Assembly: GCA_030867875.1 (NCBI GenBank)
Contig: JAOWCC010001501.1
Location: 21,295,524-21,359,523 of the forward strand
Direction: 5' to 3'
DNA: 64,000 nucleotides
From: Actinernus sp. WN-2022
Lineage: Eukaryota > Cnidaria > Anthozoa > Actiniaria > Actinernidae
A program made the position numbers and the translations under genes. Below, one piece after another: positions 23,690 to 32,160 of this stretch. How positions within the stretch are numbered: position 1 is the first letter of the stretch; every line of letters begins with the position of its first letter. The notes under the pieces were generated by a model. That model made no database searches and was not told the origin of the DNA. It saw only the letters and a list, made by a program, of their open reading frames with translations.

Positions 23690-23935
23690 CTAAATTATTG
23701 AAAACTAGTGAAACTAGGTTGAAAAAAATTAACTAGGTTGACCCAAAATAAACTATTGAACCAAAATAAACTATATATAGGTTAAAAAATAAACTAGTTT
23801 ATTTTGGTTCAACCCAGGTTATTTTTGTCCAAACCAATTTATTTTGGTTCAACCTAGGTTAATTTTTCAACCTAGGTTATTTTTTTAACCTCGTTTATTT
23901 TGATTCAACCTAGTTTATTTCTTATTATGGGTTCA
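23690..23935. repeat. Inverted, low-complexity AACCTAGTTTATTTTGGTTC repeat
   Basis: Several copies of the motif lie in one orientation (23800-23920) and its complement gaaccaaaataaact in the other (23695-23800), forming a long imperfect fold-back. Non-coding. Confidence 0.6.
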
Positions 23936-24043
23936 ATCACAGTAGAATTTCCCTTATTAATTATTGTTTACCTGTGAAGTCTTAAGTCACAAATTAGCGC
24001 TATAAACTACATATTATTTACAAACTGCTTCTTTATTTGCAGC

Positions 24044-24790
24044 CAAGATCGAATCTTGTATCAATGACATTACCACCTGGATGTCTTTGAATAATCTAAA
24101 ACTGAACACTGATAAAACTGAACTACTAATAATAGGATCTCAGTTTCGACCTACAATCCAACTTCCGCCACTTAATATAGGCAATGATCTTATTATTTCT
24201 TCTAAGTCTGCTCGCAATATCGGCGTAGTATTTGATGATTCTTTGAATTTGGAATCCCATGCAAGTGGCCTCTATTTGCAAGGCTTCATTCTTTCACATT
24301 CGTAACTGACATTTCACGTATTAGGAACTACTTATCTGCTGAGAATACCAAACGCTAGTACATGCATTTATTACTTGTAAGCTTGATCACAGTAATTCTC
24401 TCCTTTATGGCCTTTCGCAAACTCTTGTTCAGAAACTTCAATTGGTTCACAACTGTGCTGCCCGATTAATCATGGCGTAAGAGAAAATTCGATCATGTAA
24501 CTCATATACTCATAGAACTTCATTGGCTTCCTGTAACTCAACGCATTATGTTTAAGATCTTGCTACTTACTTTTAAGGCACTCAACGCGCTTGCACCGAT
24601 TTACCTTAGCAACTTGTTAGACTGAACATATCATGGTGCCCACCAGACACCTACGTTCCAAAAGCAAATTTCTTCTAAAAATTCCCAGTGGTAAAACAAC
24701 AAAAACACATGGCGATAGAGCTTTCTCTGTGGCCGCTCCCAGGTTGTGGAACACTTTAAACACGAATTTATTTAAAGTCAGATATTCTGA
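24044..24790 (+). pseudogene. 5'-truncated L2-like LINE, reverse transcriptase thumb to C-terminus
   Basis: The plus-strand frame 24081-24305 has the region just after the RT catalytic core (LNNLKLNTDKTELLIIGS). Shifted frames after it continue with a YLSAENTK-type and a HWLPVTQRIMFKILLLTFKA segment. The tail is SGKTTKTHGDRAFSVAAPRL followed by WNTLN (24690-24760). Several stops and frameshifts show it is inactive. Target duplications were not found. Confidence 0.75.
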
Positions 24791-25133
24791 AGTAGGTTTT
24801 TCGGTAAAATTCCTCTTCACTGAATTGATTTTTACCAAGTTAATGGTAAGAATTCCACATGGTTATCAACATTTTACACAATATTTAAAGAGCTAGTCAG
24901 CTCAATAACGTTCTGTACCAAATCCAACCAAACACCATTTAAAATAACAAAGTTTAATTTCATTTGAAGTGTCATTCATCTCACCATATCTCAAAAAATG
25001 GTAAAACAAATAGTTCTACGAACGATAATCCATCTGTGATAATTATGGTTCATTTAGTTCCAAACACAGGCACTTATATTTAGACCCTATATACAGCATG
25101 GTAAATACATTAGTATACAAACCGTTTTCTTCC

Positions 25134-25450
25134 GATCTAGTTAAAAAGTGAGAGCTACGTTAAACTCTGAACTGAGCAAGGCTCAAAATGCGTTGGAAAT
25201 TTTCAAAGACTTTTAACACTGATCTGGTTAAAAACTGAGCGCTACGTGAAACTCTGAACTGAACAAGGCTCAAAATGCATTGAAAATTTCCAAAGACTTT
25301 TAACACTGATCTGGTTAAAAACTGAGCGCTACGTTAAACTCTGAACTGACCAAGGCTCAAAATGCATTGGAATTTTCCAAAGACATTTAACACTGATCTG
25401 GTTAAAAACTGAGTGCTACGTTAAACTCTAAACTAAACAAGGCTCAAAAT
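25134..25450. repeat. 87-bp tandem repeat, about 3.6 copies
   Basis: Units start with gatctggttaaaaactgag at 25134, 25221, 25308 and 25395, a constant 87-bp period. Each contains gctacgttaaactctgaact and aaggctcaaaatgcattgg. The last is cut after aaggctcaaaat. Non-coding. Confidence 0.85.
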
Positions 25451-25454
25451 CCCG

Positions 25455-25610
25455 GCGTGTCTAATCGAACTCAATCGAACCAAAATGCAATCGAACTCAA
25501 TCGAACCCTTATCGTTCGATGGAGTTCGATTAATCTTGTAATCGAACGTAATCGAACACCTACCTTTTGGGTGAGTTCGATTACCGAACTCAATCGAACG
25601 ATGAATCACT
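25455..25610. repeat. AATCGAAC-rich cluster in both orientations
   Basis: About ten copies of aatcgaac or its complement gttcgatt lie within 160 bp directly after the 87-bp array. It resembles the subterminal region of a DNA transposon, but no defined ends were found. Confidence 0.45.
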
Positions 25611-25739
25611 AATCTCATCGTGTTCCTTCGCCCATTTTATGTAATGTGCAGTAGCTGAAGTTATTCGTACAGCATATGGGGCTTTTTGATACTCTTTTAA
25701 AGTATATTTGAAGGCTATTTTGAAATTTTTGATGGTAAA

Positions 25740-25989
25740 ATGGCGTCCACTAAAAAATCCAAGTCAAAGTCTATCGAAGTGGTTGATACTGGTGAAGTAA
25801 CAATCAAAGCCACTGTGCAAGAGGCAGTAACGATGTATCTGCAGTCCAAGGGTTTTGCAGACCTCATTCGACAGTCTGTTAAGGACGCCGTGGGAAATAT
25901 ACTATGAAGGAGATTATTGAGCCACTGACAAGAAAAGATGGCCGCCTTGGAGAACCGTGTGTTTGAACTAGAAAAAACAGTTACTTAAT
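25740..25989 (+). pseudogene. LINE ORF1-like N-terminal fragment
   Basis: ATG at 25740 opens a 55-codon frame starting MASTKKSKSKS and continuing VTIKATVQEAVTMYLQSKGF, stopping at 25905-25907. In the next frame the sequence resumes with MAALENRVFELEKTV and a stop at 25988. An N-terminal basic stretch followed by a helical EAVTMYL segment and an ALENRVFELE coiled coil resembles ORF1 proteins of cnidarian LINEs. The frame is broken once. No downstream endonuclease-RT was found in this orientation. Confidence 0.4.
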
Positions 25990-26313
25990 CTCCTTTTGAT
26001 CCGTTCCCTGAATTTGAAGGGTCTTGACGTGCTTGAATAAAGCGTAAACGTAGCACATAAATTTAGTTTTGAATGAAGTTGATCTTTCGCAACTTGTGAT
26101 CTTTGGTTGATCTAGAATCAATTCTTTCACGCAGAAATTCTGCAGCTCTTCCACAGAACCATGCCAAGTAAACATGTTCTTTTTGCTATCCATTCCTAAA
26201 AAGCTGTTCAGTGTAACAGGGCTCGCAGGTTTATCAGAATTAGGATTTAGGTCATTTGCCCTTTCAAGAAAACGGCAAAAACACGAGTTACTGGCTTTTA
26301 AAGCTAAAGGCAC
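25981..26313 (-). CDS. Unrecognised 110-codon open frame
   Basis: The frame contains FTWHGSVEELQNFCVKELIL and ends KTLQIQGTDQKEIK. Composition is protein-like and the final motif recalls nucleic-acid-binding ORF1 products of retroelements. The frame converges tail to tail with the ORF1-like fragment just upstream. It has no neighbour that would support a host gene. It could be a retroelement relic or chance. Confidence 0.25.
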   Translation of the reverse strand: MPLALKASNSCFCRFLERANDLNPNSDKPASPVTLNSFLGMDSKKNMFTWHGSVEELQNFCVKELILDQPKITSCERSTSFKTKFMCYVYALFKHVKTLQIQGTDQKEIK

Positions 26314-26323
26314 ACAAGATCAG

Positions 26324-26379
26324 CCATGTTTTCACAAAAGGAGTCTTAGAACCTAAGACCCCCTTTTGTGAAAACATGG
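26324..26379. repeat. Hairpin of about 25-bp arms
   Basis: ccatgttttcacaaaag (26324-26340) plus gtctta pair with taagac and cttttgtgaaaacatgg (26363-26379), loop about 5 bases. Likely a fold-back element or MITE end. Confidence 0.7.
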
Positions 26380-26611
26380 GTGATATATATATTTATATAA
26401 TTCTAGTTATATATTCTTAGCTTGAGCGCCACAAGTTTATTAGTGCATGTTATACACTATTTAGTGCTCACCCTCGTAAAATAAAGTCTTTATTATAATT
26501 ATCATCATTATATAGACTAGAGTCGTAACCTTCGTTTATTTGTCTCTACTTCGCTACTTACAAATCTCTCTCTGATCTGAGTGTCGAGGGTGTACCTTCG
26601 GTTATAAAGGC

Positions 26612-26689
26612 TAGCCTGCAGGCATGTACACAGACCTCCGTAATCCCTTCCCGAGTTTTAAGGGGAGACGGACGGCTGTACACAGGCTA
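26612..26689. mobile_element. 78-bp MITE with 8-bp target duplication
   Basis: Starts TAGCCTGCAGGCATGTACAC and ends with the near complement GTACACAGGCTA. It is flanked on both sides by ATAAAGGC (26604-26611 and 26690-26697). An 8-bp duplication is typical of hAT-type transposition. No coding. Confidence 0.8.
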
Positions 26690-26699
26690 ATAAAGGCAA

Positions 26700-27160
26700 G
26701 TTCAACTATGGACAGCTATCAATATAAAGGTTATGCAAAACAAGAATAAAAGATATTTAGAAAAACTAAGTTGCTTCAAACTATTGACATATTTTACTAT
26801 AGAGAAAGACATATAGTCAAGTCTTATAACCGAAAATAGTAGGAAAAGTGACTTTTATTAATTAGAGCAAAGTCCAAATTGAATTAAGTACACATCGTAA
26901 CTGGTGGGACGAGGCGGAGGTTTAGTTTTAGCTAAATCAAGGACCGTCTATTTTATGTGAAATATTCACCTAAACATGATAAGGCACGTTACTCACAAAG
27001 CTACCACAAGTTACCTGTACATAAGTACTTGTAAAATATAGGGTCAGTGAACCCTTCACGAAAGCCAATAAATATAAAAGGTCTTATGTTTACGAAGGTC
27101 AACTCGTTTTGACCCAAAACCATTGTCAACATGTTTTACGGAGCGGAGAGGCCACTCTTA
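26700..27160. other. Stretch with no recognised feature
   Basis: AT-rich, no open frame or repeat of note. Confidence 0.4.
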
Positions 27161-27191
27161 GCTATAAGCTAGCCTCATCCGCAGGCACCTC

Positions 27192-27230
27192 CTGATGAGT
27201 CCTAACAAGGACGAAACAGCTGTACATGGT
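27192..27230 (+). ncRNA. Hammerhead ribozyme remnant, unit 1
   Basis: Core CTGATGA (27192-27198), stem II gtcc-taacaa-ggac, GAAA and a predicted cleavage trinucleotide GTA ending at 27224 are present. The 5' strand of helix I, however, is target MITE sequence (gcacct) that cannot pair with CATGG. This unit therefore should not cleave. The first three core bases CTG may come from the target duplication itself. Confidence 0.7.
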
Positions 27231-27526
27231 TGCCACTCTACCGGTAATAAGATGTGAGCATGCGTATTAGACGCTAGTACGTCATAGCGTGTGTTGGGTA
27301 GTGCCATGCAACGTGTTTGGTTTATAATTTCGGATTTGGCCGTGCCATTTCCATTTTGCACTACCAGATCCTCTTCGGAGAGATCCACATTGCTATAGCG
27401 CTTGTTCACATCTCTAGCTCCCACACGTGTAGCGTGGTGGCTGGGGTTTAAAGCAGCTTTCGAGCTCGCCGTTAGAGTAACCAGATTCTGAGGCCTATGA
27501 TCTAAAGTGAGGCTGACGGTCTTGGG

Positions 27527-27581
27527 GGCTATGCCATGCTGAGGAGTCCTAACAAGGACGAAACAGCTGTACATGGTTGCC
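27527..27581 (+). ncRNA. Type I hammerhead ribozyme, unit 2
   Basis: Helix I pairs gccatg with catggt, then an asymmetric internal loop, then ggc with gcc. The core CTGAGGA (27539-27545) fits the CUGANGA consensus. Stem II is gtcc/ggac with a 6-nt loop taacaa, followed by GAAA. Helix III is acag/ctgt with no loop, and cleavage follows GTA at 27571. Since helix III is a self-complementary acagctgt with no loop, efficient cleavage probably needs two ribozymes pairing together, as described for other short-helix-III hammerheads. Confidence 0.85.
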
Positions 27582-27874
27582 ACTCTATCGGTAATAAGAT
27601 GTGAGCATGCGTATTAGACGCTAGTTACGTCATAGCGTGTGTTGGGTAGTGCCATGCAACGTGTTTGGTTTATAATTTCGGATTTGGCCGTGCAATTTCC
27701 ATTTTGCACTACCAGATCCTCTTCGGAGAGATCCACATTGCTATGGCGCTTGTTCACATCTCTAGCTCCCACACGTGTAGCGTGGTGGCTGGGGTTTAAA
27801 GCAGCTTTCGAGCTCGCCGTTAGAGTAACCAGATTCTGAGGCCTATGCTCTAAAGTGAGGCTGACGGTCTTGGG

Positions 27875-27932
27875 GGCTATGCCATGCTGAGGAGTCCTAA
27901 CAAGGACGAAACAGCAGCTGTACATGGTTGCC
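27875..27932 (+). ncRNA. Type I hammerhead ribozyme, unit 3, with a looped helix III
   Basis: Same helix I, CTGAGGA core (27887-27893) and stem II as unit 2. Three extra bases (cag) turn helix III into acag-cag-ctgt, a 4-bp stem with a 3-nt loop. Predicted cleavage is after GTA at 27922. This change would allow folding and cutting as a monomer. Confidence 0.85.
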
Positions 27933-28183
27933 ACTCTACCGGTAATAAGATGTGAGCATGCGTATTAGACGCTAGTTACGTCATAGCGTGTGTTGGGTAG
28001 TGCCATGCAACGTGTTTGGTTTACCTCCTGTATAATCGGAAAAAATCGAGACCGGGTTTCCTGTTGTGAAACGAGAGAAGAGAGGGGACTGATGACAGGG
28101 AACCCAATTTACATTTTTTTTACAATTTGTTTCTCTCGCGGTCCTATACTTAAGAGGTGCTGCGGAGGAGGCTAGCTATAAGC

Positions 28184-28639
28184 TAACCAAGAAATGTATC
28201 ATTGAACCATTTTAAAGGCACCTCCTAAACCTTAAAAAAAAGATAAAGGTATTCATTTATATAGCGCAAATTCTATATGAATATATTCAAATGCGCTTCA
28301 CAAGGTTATTTTTGTGATACAGACTGCTATTGTGGAGCAATGTGCTGCCGTGTAGTTTACAATCATGAGTGATTGTTAGTACCTCAGAATACCAGGCTAT
28401 TGTGTCGGGAGATAATCCCCTACTCTTTCTCGAAATAACACAACAGGTTCTTTCACATCCCCCCCCCCCCCCTCGTATAGATTATTTATCTATAGATTAT
28501 TTAGCGGTCCGCGAAGCACTGCGAGCTTAATAAAACGCCATGATTTATTTGGAATCGTAGAAACGCATGCTAGTCAAGAATCTGATCTTAGCATTGAATC
28601 ATTTAAGCACTTTTCAAAATTCGCAGTAAAACTGGAAAT
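28184..28639. other. Non-coding stretch before the LINE
   Basis: Contains a short C-run at 28460-28472 and tattatttatctatagatt-type AT sequence. No gene recognised; the LINE reading frame becomes recognisable near 28640. Confidence 0.4.
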
Positions 28640-30700
28640 AGACACTCTGGGGGAATAACCCTATACATTAACAAAGAATCAAAGAGGGCGTTTCTTACGT
28701 ACAATCTAAAAATAATAACATACTATGGTGTAAACTGAATAAGAGCTACTTCCATATAGCGAGGGATATTTTCATCGGAACTGTATATTTCAGTCCAGAT
28801 AACTGTGAAAAAGCGAACAGTGATGATTACATATCAGATCTTGACGAGGATCTAACCAAATTTTCAACCAAGGGTGACAATCCTACAAGGAGATTTTAAT
28901 GCGCGAACAGGAGAGTTAAATAAATACATTTTACTAGATAATAGTAAATATCTAGATTTACCAGATGATTATGATTGTGACATTCCACACAAGAGATACT
29001 CTCAAGACAAAAATAACACTGACAAGAGGGGCAAGTTACTCATAGAATCATGCACTGAAAACAACCTAAGAATACTTAATGGCAGAACAATAGGTGATTC
29101 CACTGGCAAGAAAACCTGTTTTCAATACAATGGTAGTAGTTTAGTCGATTACGTAATTAGCAGTTCTCGCATGCTTACTTACATACAATTTCTTAAAGTT
29201 AACGCTCTCCAACCAATTATATCTGATCTTTGTCAAATATCATACGGTTTTAAGATAAACAAACCGAAACAGTTGCTTTCACAACAAAGCAAGAACCAAA
29301 CGCACCCCCGTCTGATATTCAACGAGAGTGCAAAAGACAAAATACCTTTAATCCTTAACTCGGAAGAGTATAAATCCAAACTCGAAAGCATTATCGATGA
29401 ATTCGACGTTAACGAACCGAAATCAGCAAGTTCTATCACAAGTAAATTCACGAAAGTCCTGATCGAAATTAGCGAAAAAGCGGGAATGAAATATCAAGAT
29501 GTGATAAATAGACCGGGAAATCCAAAGCCATGCTGGTTTGATGAGGAATGTAGTACAGAAAAGGAGAATCTAAAATCACATGGGCACCGAATTTGTAATA
29601 ATTCAGATGATGATGATCTAAGGAGGAACTTATTTATAAAAAAGAAGCGTTTCAAAAAATTATGTAAAAAAAAGAAAGCCACGCAACCAATACGAGTCTA
29701 AAAGAACTGGATTTCAAAAGCCCAAAGAAACTGTGGGGAAAATTAAAAAGTATTTTCAACATAGGTAAAAAGAATAAGAAAACAGTGTTGCCCTGTGGAA
29801 ATAGAAGAATTCCAGAGTCACTTTAAAAAACAAAATGCTGCGGACGTAAACCCTATTCCTAATTGCTACACAAGGCAAGGGCCATTAGATTATGATATAA
29901 CAATTATAAGGAGATTAGCGACGCCATAAAAAGACTAAAGAACAACAAATCACCCGGTCATGATAACATTCTCAATGAAATTATAAAACATGGTAAAGAC
30001 AGTTTAACTACGTTATTAAGAGAGCTATTTAATATTATCCTACCTTCAGGTGATTTCCCAAAAGAATGCCGGAATTTAGGATTCATAATCCCCATTCATA
30101 AAAAGGGAGACCGTGCGGATGTAAATAATTATAGGGGCATCACCTTACTCTCAGCCCTTGGTACACTTTTTACATCAATTCTTAATCATAGGTTAAATGA
30201 GTATTTAATTGATAATCAGTGGAATCTTAAAAAAGGAACAGGGTGGTTTTAGAAAACACCACTCCACAGTGGATAGTATTTTTGTCCTAAAATCCCTTAT
30301 AGATAAATACGTAAAAAGCAAACCCAAAAAGAAAAATAATATGCTGATCTCCTGTTTCGTTGATTTCAAAAAAGCTTTTGATAGCATATCTAGGGAAAAA
30401 TTGTTCTCCAAGATAAAGCAAGCGGGAATCAGTGAAGGTAGGAAATGTGTTAACAGAGGAATTTAGATGTTACATTGGTGTCAAACAAGGCTGCATGCGT
30501 AGCCCAACGCAATTTAATTTATTCATTAGTGATCTCCCAGTCACAAGCTGAAGACTGTGTTGCAATGGGCAGTACAAATATAAATTGCCTTCTATACGCA
30601 GACGACCTAGTTCTGCTGTCAAAAACCTCTAATGGTTTGCAAGCCCATTTAAAGTCTCTTGAAGAATACTGTTATAACAATGAACTAGAAGTTAATATTG
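28640..30700 (+). pseudogene. LINE endonuclease and N-terminal RT, interrupted by a DIRS-order element
   Basis: The frame 28874-29701 gives an APE-like endonuclease (ILQGDFNARTGELNKYI, then GSSLVDYVISSSRM). Its final SDH box has decayed to SDLCQIS. After a frameshift the RT begins: LKNNKSPGHDNILNEIIKHG, then IIPIHKKGDRADVNNYRGIT, then EQGGFRKHHSTVDSIF. The palm boxes FVDFKKAFDSIS and YADDLVLL follow, ending at codons for NNELEVNI. Coding then jumps to 35073. Multiple frameshifts and stops mark it as dead. The style resembles I/Nimb-type LINEs, but the clade is uncertain. Confidence 0.85.
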
Positions 30701-30794
30701 CTTAATGTTACATATACTATAAAATAACGACATACGCCAAGTTGGATAAACGTTCGGGCAGCTTTAATGTACTATGGGTCATACTCCAACTGCC
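30701..30794 (-). repeat. Split direct repeat A, terminal copy
   Basis: cttaatgtta then catatactataaaataacg to ccaactgcc; matches the internal copy at 30961-31057 except for a 3-bp gap and a few changes. It forms the 3' end of the DIRS-order element. Confidence 0.85.
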
Positions 30795-30814
30795 ATAGGG
30801 TGGGTAGGGATGGG

Positions 30815-30961
30815 TACACGATTTTACGAACTAGCTATAGTTACGTGTGCTTCGATCGAGCGAATGACACCGATATGTCCCACAGCGGAATCGGATAGCT
30901 GATGTGTACACAATGCCTAGCTATTCACATTAAACTAAGTTAATTATTCACTTAACAACAC
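30815..30961 (-). repeat. Split direct repeat B, internal copy
   Basis: 147 bp, beginning tacacgattttacgaactag and ending cttaacaacac; nearly identical to 34928-35074 at the other end of the element (two substitutions noticed). Confidence 0.9.
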
Positions 30962-31057
30962 TTAATGTTATAACATATACTATAAAATAACGACATACGC
31001 CAAGTTGGATAAACGTTCGGGCAGCTTTAATGTACTATGGGTCATACTACAACTGCC
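30961..31057 (-). repeat. Split direct repeat A, internal copy
   Basis: cttaatgttataacatatac to aactgcc. It directly abuts repeat B, giving the A-B-A block that defines the 3' region of split-direct-repeat DIRS elements. Confidence 0.85.
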
Positions 31058-31161
31058 CAAATAATATGGCCCAAGTAATGAATAACTGAAAATATATAGT
31101 CAGAATTAATTATAGGATAATTTGTGAAGAGAATTCCTACTCGCCTGGGACTAGAAATGGA

Positions 31162-32160
31162 TTAGCATACTGATACTTTGTCGAAGCCGTTCGGGCGAGT
31201 TTTAGGAATATCTAGGAATAAATTGAGTGGTGATCTTATGTATTTCAAATAACAGTCTGAGGACCATCGTCCAATCAACTTAATTTCGTAATCAATGAGT
31301 CCCGCTAATGAGGCGGTTGTAGCGCCTCCGATACGATAACTGTGTCCGCTATAGAGTGTTGGGTCGATGCCAAGCAACCTTAAGAGGTGAGATGTGAAAG
31401 CTAAGAGTTCCTTCCGAGTTAATGGTTCTCCTGAAGAGAGACCAAACAATGGACTGTTGATGCTAAAACCTTCTCTCGCTCGTTGGATGTCCAGGTTAGC
31501 ATGCATAGCACATACTGCACAAACTGGGTGCCCGGAGTGCCCGGTATAGAGAGTAACTCCTTTCCGACACTGATCAGTCTTGGACTTTTTTATGTAAAGC
31601 GCCATATATTCCTGACCGGTAGGCGTTATCTTAAACTGTACATCTCGAGCTGTTAGGTGTAAGTTTGGATCAAATGTACCACACTATTTTATCACAAATT
31701 CACCTGACCGCAACAGGAGAAAATGACCGGTAGTCATCGCTGCCCAAAATACCAAGTCGTTCTGTCTCGTGGAAACTAAGAATGGTTTGACACCAGACAG
31801 AATGTCGAAGCTAATAGGGAGTTTTTGTGTTGGGGTTGAATAATGTACTCGAGTAATACCCTGCATGGTTTGTTTGAGACGTGGTCTGTCCTGTAGTGGG
31901 TTGGGAAAGCCGTTTTCAATGTGAAGAGTTCTCACCCCTGCGAGATAAATAGGAATGGACTGAGGTTTTATCCTGCCGGCTAAAAACGTGGCGAATAAGA
32001 TAATTGTGTCTTCGGAAGCTGGCATTGCGACGAATTGCCGAGTGTCACAGAATTTGATATACTGCTTCTGAGCTGTACTGTACGTTTTCCTAGAGGACTC
32101 TGCTAAGCCTTGCCGAAGGTATTGCTGAGCCTTCCTCTTTAGCTCCTGTGTTGAAGGAGC
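31162..32160 (-). pseudogene. DIRS tyrosine recombinase with one in-frame stop
   Basis: The N-terminal SAM-like region starts near 32160 (QQYLRQGLAESSRKTYSTAQ, overlapping the end of the RT frame) and runs through MPASEDTIILFATFLAG. The first catalytic Arg lies in FLLLRSGEF. A single TAG (31684-31686) then interrupts the frame. It resumes without a frameshift (CGTFDPNLHLTARDVQFKIT) to the second block HSYRIGGATTA and the block GRWSSDCYLKYIR with the catalytic Tyr. All catalytic boxes are therefore present and only one point change breaks the protein. The enzyme inserts circular cDNA by site-specific recombination. Whether the stop is read through cannot be judged. Confidence 0.85.

Larger units (their letters stand above)
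27195..28022 (+). mobile_element. Retrozyme: tandem 347-351-nt units with hammerhead ribozymes
   Basis: About 2.4 head-to-tail units. Predicted self-cleavage sites lie at 27224/27225, 27571/27572 and 27922/27923, giving monomers of 347 and 351 nt. The array is bounded by an 8-bp direct repeat ACCTCCTG (27187-27194 and 28023-28030), as expected for target duplication during retroinsertion. The first unit begins within the ribozyme core and the last stops partway. No protein is encoded; minus-strand frames over this region follow the repeat period and are not genes. In known retrozymes, tandem transcripts are cut by the ribozymes, the monomers are circularised, and reverse transcriptase from another element makes the DNA copies. 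Confidence 0.85.
27170..28174. mobile_element. TAGCCTC MITE interrupted by a retrozyme array
   Basis: The outer ends are TAGCCTCATCCGCAGGCACC on the left and its near complement, ggtgctgcggaggaggcta, on the right. A perfect 9-bp direct repeat GCTATAAGC flanks it (27161-27169 and 28175-28183). Nine bases suggests a Mutator-like or Merlin-like transposase supplied in trans. Without the inserted array (27195-28022 plus one 8-bp duplicate) the MITE is about 170 bp. Relatives lie at 43051-43165, 7627-7770 and 60740-60885. Confidence 0.85.

Noticed and set aside
27158..27934. Two similar minus-strand open frames (141 and 106 codons) that look like a duplicated gene
   Set aside because: They follow the retrozyme period exactly and lie opposite the ribozyme strand; the repetition comes from the tandem RNA unit.
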